Shown: piece by piece, positions 15,666-17,656 of the stretch | Position numbering within the stretch: the stretch's first letter is position 1 | Layout: each line of letters begins with the position of its first letter | Assembly (NCBI RefSeq): GCF_001949145.1 | Contig: NW_019091906.1 | Coordinates: forward strand, 1 to 17,656 | Direction of reading: 5' to 3' | DNA from: Acanthaster planci | Taxonomy: Eukaryota; Echinodermata; Asteroidea; Valvatida; Acanthasteridae | Length of the DNA stretch: 17,656 nt | Notes under the pieces: model-generated | Databases searched by the model: none | What the model was told of the DNA's origin: nothing | Seen by the model: only the letters and a program-made list of their open reading frames with translations | Position numbers and translations under genes: made by a program

Positions 15666-17656
15666 ATCATATACATAGGTCCCTGTGGTTAAAATTAAAT
15701 AAAATGTGGCGAGTAGGAGACTCCGTATAAAATATTATTTCCACTGCTCTCATCGCCTTTAACCTTCAAAGTATACTACGTCACAGGAATCGGGTGAGCA
15801 CACGTTTCCTGTCGAGGATCACGCTGAGGACCTGCGTTACGGCTAATCGGGTTGGTGTGCATTGCACTGTGCGACGTCTGCATTTGGAACGGTCTAACAA
15901 TAGAGTGCTTTCCAGGTCATTTATTCTTTAGAAATCAGAACATACCAAACCAAGTGGCTGCCGTGCACTCCTTGCTGCTGCATGATTCCTATTGGTCGAT
16001 CACTCAGTCATGACCCTACTAATGCAAATAGGCCTACGTCCTCACCAGAAACTAGTTTGCAAACCACAGCCGTGCTTAATTCCGTGTTGGGATTATTATA
16101 ATTTTGGTTAGGATTGCATAAATGGGTTGAAAATTGTGACGTCCATTCATGTCGACTACCTGTTCACAAAAAGTGACTTTGAAATAAGACATCAGAGGCT
16201 GAGGAAAACTGTGCAAAAGCTAAAAAAAAACAGAAAGGGGAAAAAACTAGCACAGTGATGATCTCGAATGAAAGGCAGGCAGGACGGAAGAGTACTATCC
16301 GGGATTACCCAGGTCCCAAAAGATCAACAAGTGCACTCCATTCATTACGTTTGAAATGCATGAGTCACCCAAGCCGAGAATTAAGTATGACAGATGATGT
16401 CCCCTTAATATCTCGCTTGTGAAATAGCAACCAGAGAATTGGTAACTTAGATTATACTGGAAAGAGCCAACGTTTACAGTGGGAGACAGCATCAGTAAAT
16501 GGGCACCAGAAAAACCCAGTATCCTACCTCTACCTCTCCCAAGTCATAAACATGCCGAGGAAAGTGTAGATCTTGGCCTTGGAATAACATCATTCTTGAT
16601 TTTGTCCATTATTATGAATGGAGATATGTCGGGGCCGAACAAGCCAGGAAGACGATAAGAATATCAGTAGGGCTTATCCTAAACTCTGTCGAAGTAAAAA
16701 TTGTGACCACAGTTTTCCCTTAGCTAATGAAGTACTCTTGGTCCTTTCATGCATGTTTGTGCTATGCAGAGAATGACTACAGTCAACCTGTACAAGGGAA
16801 AAGGATTGTTATCCGATCAACCTTTCAACTAGTTCCCCTCTTTGAGGGCCTTTAATTTTTGTACTACTGGCCTTGCTACCCGTATTGAATAAATCGAAAG
16901 CCGGAAATATGAAACACACACATGTAGTAAAATGCAGGTGTTTTTATAACGTGAAGTGTAGAACCCGGTTGAAATGTGAGTGAATTTACATGTGGCGCAG
17001 ATTTTGAGCCATGGGTAGAAAAATGAAACTTTCATGAAATGATTGCCTATTTTTTATCCGTAAATGAATTCTCATCACCTCCGAGATCAAGGGAGGTGTA
17101 TCGTTTCCGAAGTGCTCCTGACAAAATGGCAATATGTAGCGACTTAACGCAAGTGCCCTCCCCCTGTCCGCTGAAAACGACACTGGATAAATTCGTAACC
17201 AATGACCATATTCAGCAGCGACACAGACAAGTTTTGGCTGAAGCGGGTCATCCATGTCTCAATCATTCTTTTTTTATTTTATCCTTTTCATTATTTTCTA
17301 TGCTACCTTGTGGAAATGATGAGGACATTTTCACGTTTTGGTGTAAACAAGTCATACCAGGATTAATATGTTCGAAATGGAGCACGTCAACACCACACAT
17401 TCCTTTAGCAACGCCAATCCATTTCTTCATTAATCGCCACTTTCTGGAAACAAAACCCGGACGTATTCTTTGTTTTAACTGCATTTTGATCATTAAGTAT
17501 TAATGTTAAGGTTCCGTCCATTTTGCACAGCTTAATTCGTTTTTCGACTATAGTTGCAGACTTCAGTATCAAACATTTCTTTCAGACCACATATTGTTTT
17601 CTTCATGTCATCAATTAATTAATCACTGATCCAATTTCTGCACGAGACAAAAAGGA
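15666..17656. other. Intergenic, nothing recognised
   Basis: Open stretches exist on both strands near 17039-17503, but they overlap one another, show no motif I recognise and no start or splice context. No LTR matching the retrotransposon fragment was found by eye. Confidence 0.5.

Noticed and set aside
15780-15880. Possible tRNA-derived short element in a GC-richer patch
   Set aside because: No A-box and B-box pair or cloverleaf could be laid out by eye.
17039-17503. 154-codon + strand open frame, and opposing - strand frames at 16986-17493
   Set aside because: They overlap each other, match no motif I know, and have no clear start, splice or codon signal.

Overview
The window looks like AT-rich genomic DNA from an animal, probably a marine invertebrate. 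The evidence is a gene split into many short exons with GT..AG introns, animal-specific domains (fibronectin type III repeats joined to a receptor tyrosine kinase), and two kinds of eukaryotic mobile element. I cannot name the species.

Layout: (1) Positions 657-13101, + strand, hold the 3' portion of a receptor tyrosine kinase gene in 19 recognisable coding exons, about 912 codons. All splice phases agree and I see no frameshift. The visible protein is four ordinary FN3 domains, an atypical membrane-proximal FN3-like module resembling that of receptor tyrosine phosphatases, one transmembrane helix, a complete tyrosine kinase domain, and a short tail with two tyrosine motifs. Kinase sequence and tail point to the Tie group. 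Signal peptide and further N-terminal domains would lie upstream of the window.

(2) The first visible intron (939-5481) carries a 4.3-kb inserted element, 1085-5402. It has 245-bp terminal inverted repeats about 97% identical, a left end starting AG, and a 6-bp direct repeat TTGGGA on both sides. Inside are a + strand zinc-ribbon-like ORF, a frame-broken + strand gene of about 1.9 kb with motifs reminiscent of Rep_trans-type replication initiators, a convergent - strand gene of unknown function, and three minisatellites. I see no DNA polymerase, integrase, capsid or DDE transposase. The ends look Polinton/Maverick-like but the contents do not. This is the best candidate for something undescribed.

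(3) The intron at 6986-7460 contains a GC-rich, nearly perfect 46-bp palindrome.

(4) Downstream of the stop codon are candidate poly(A) signals, then mostly featureless DNA. At about 14983-15665, - strand, lies a decayed BEL/Pao-like retrotransposon integrase fragment. I see nothing convincing from 15670 to the end.
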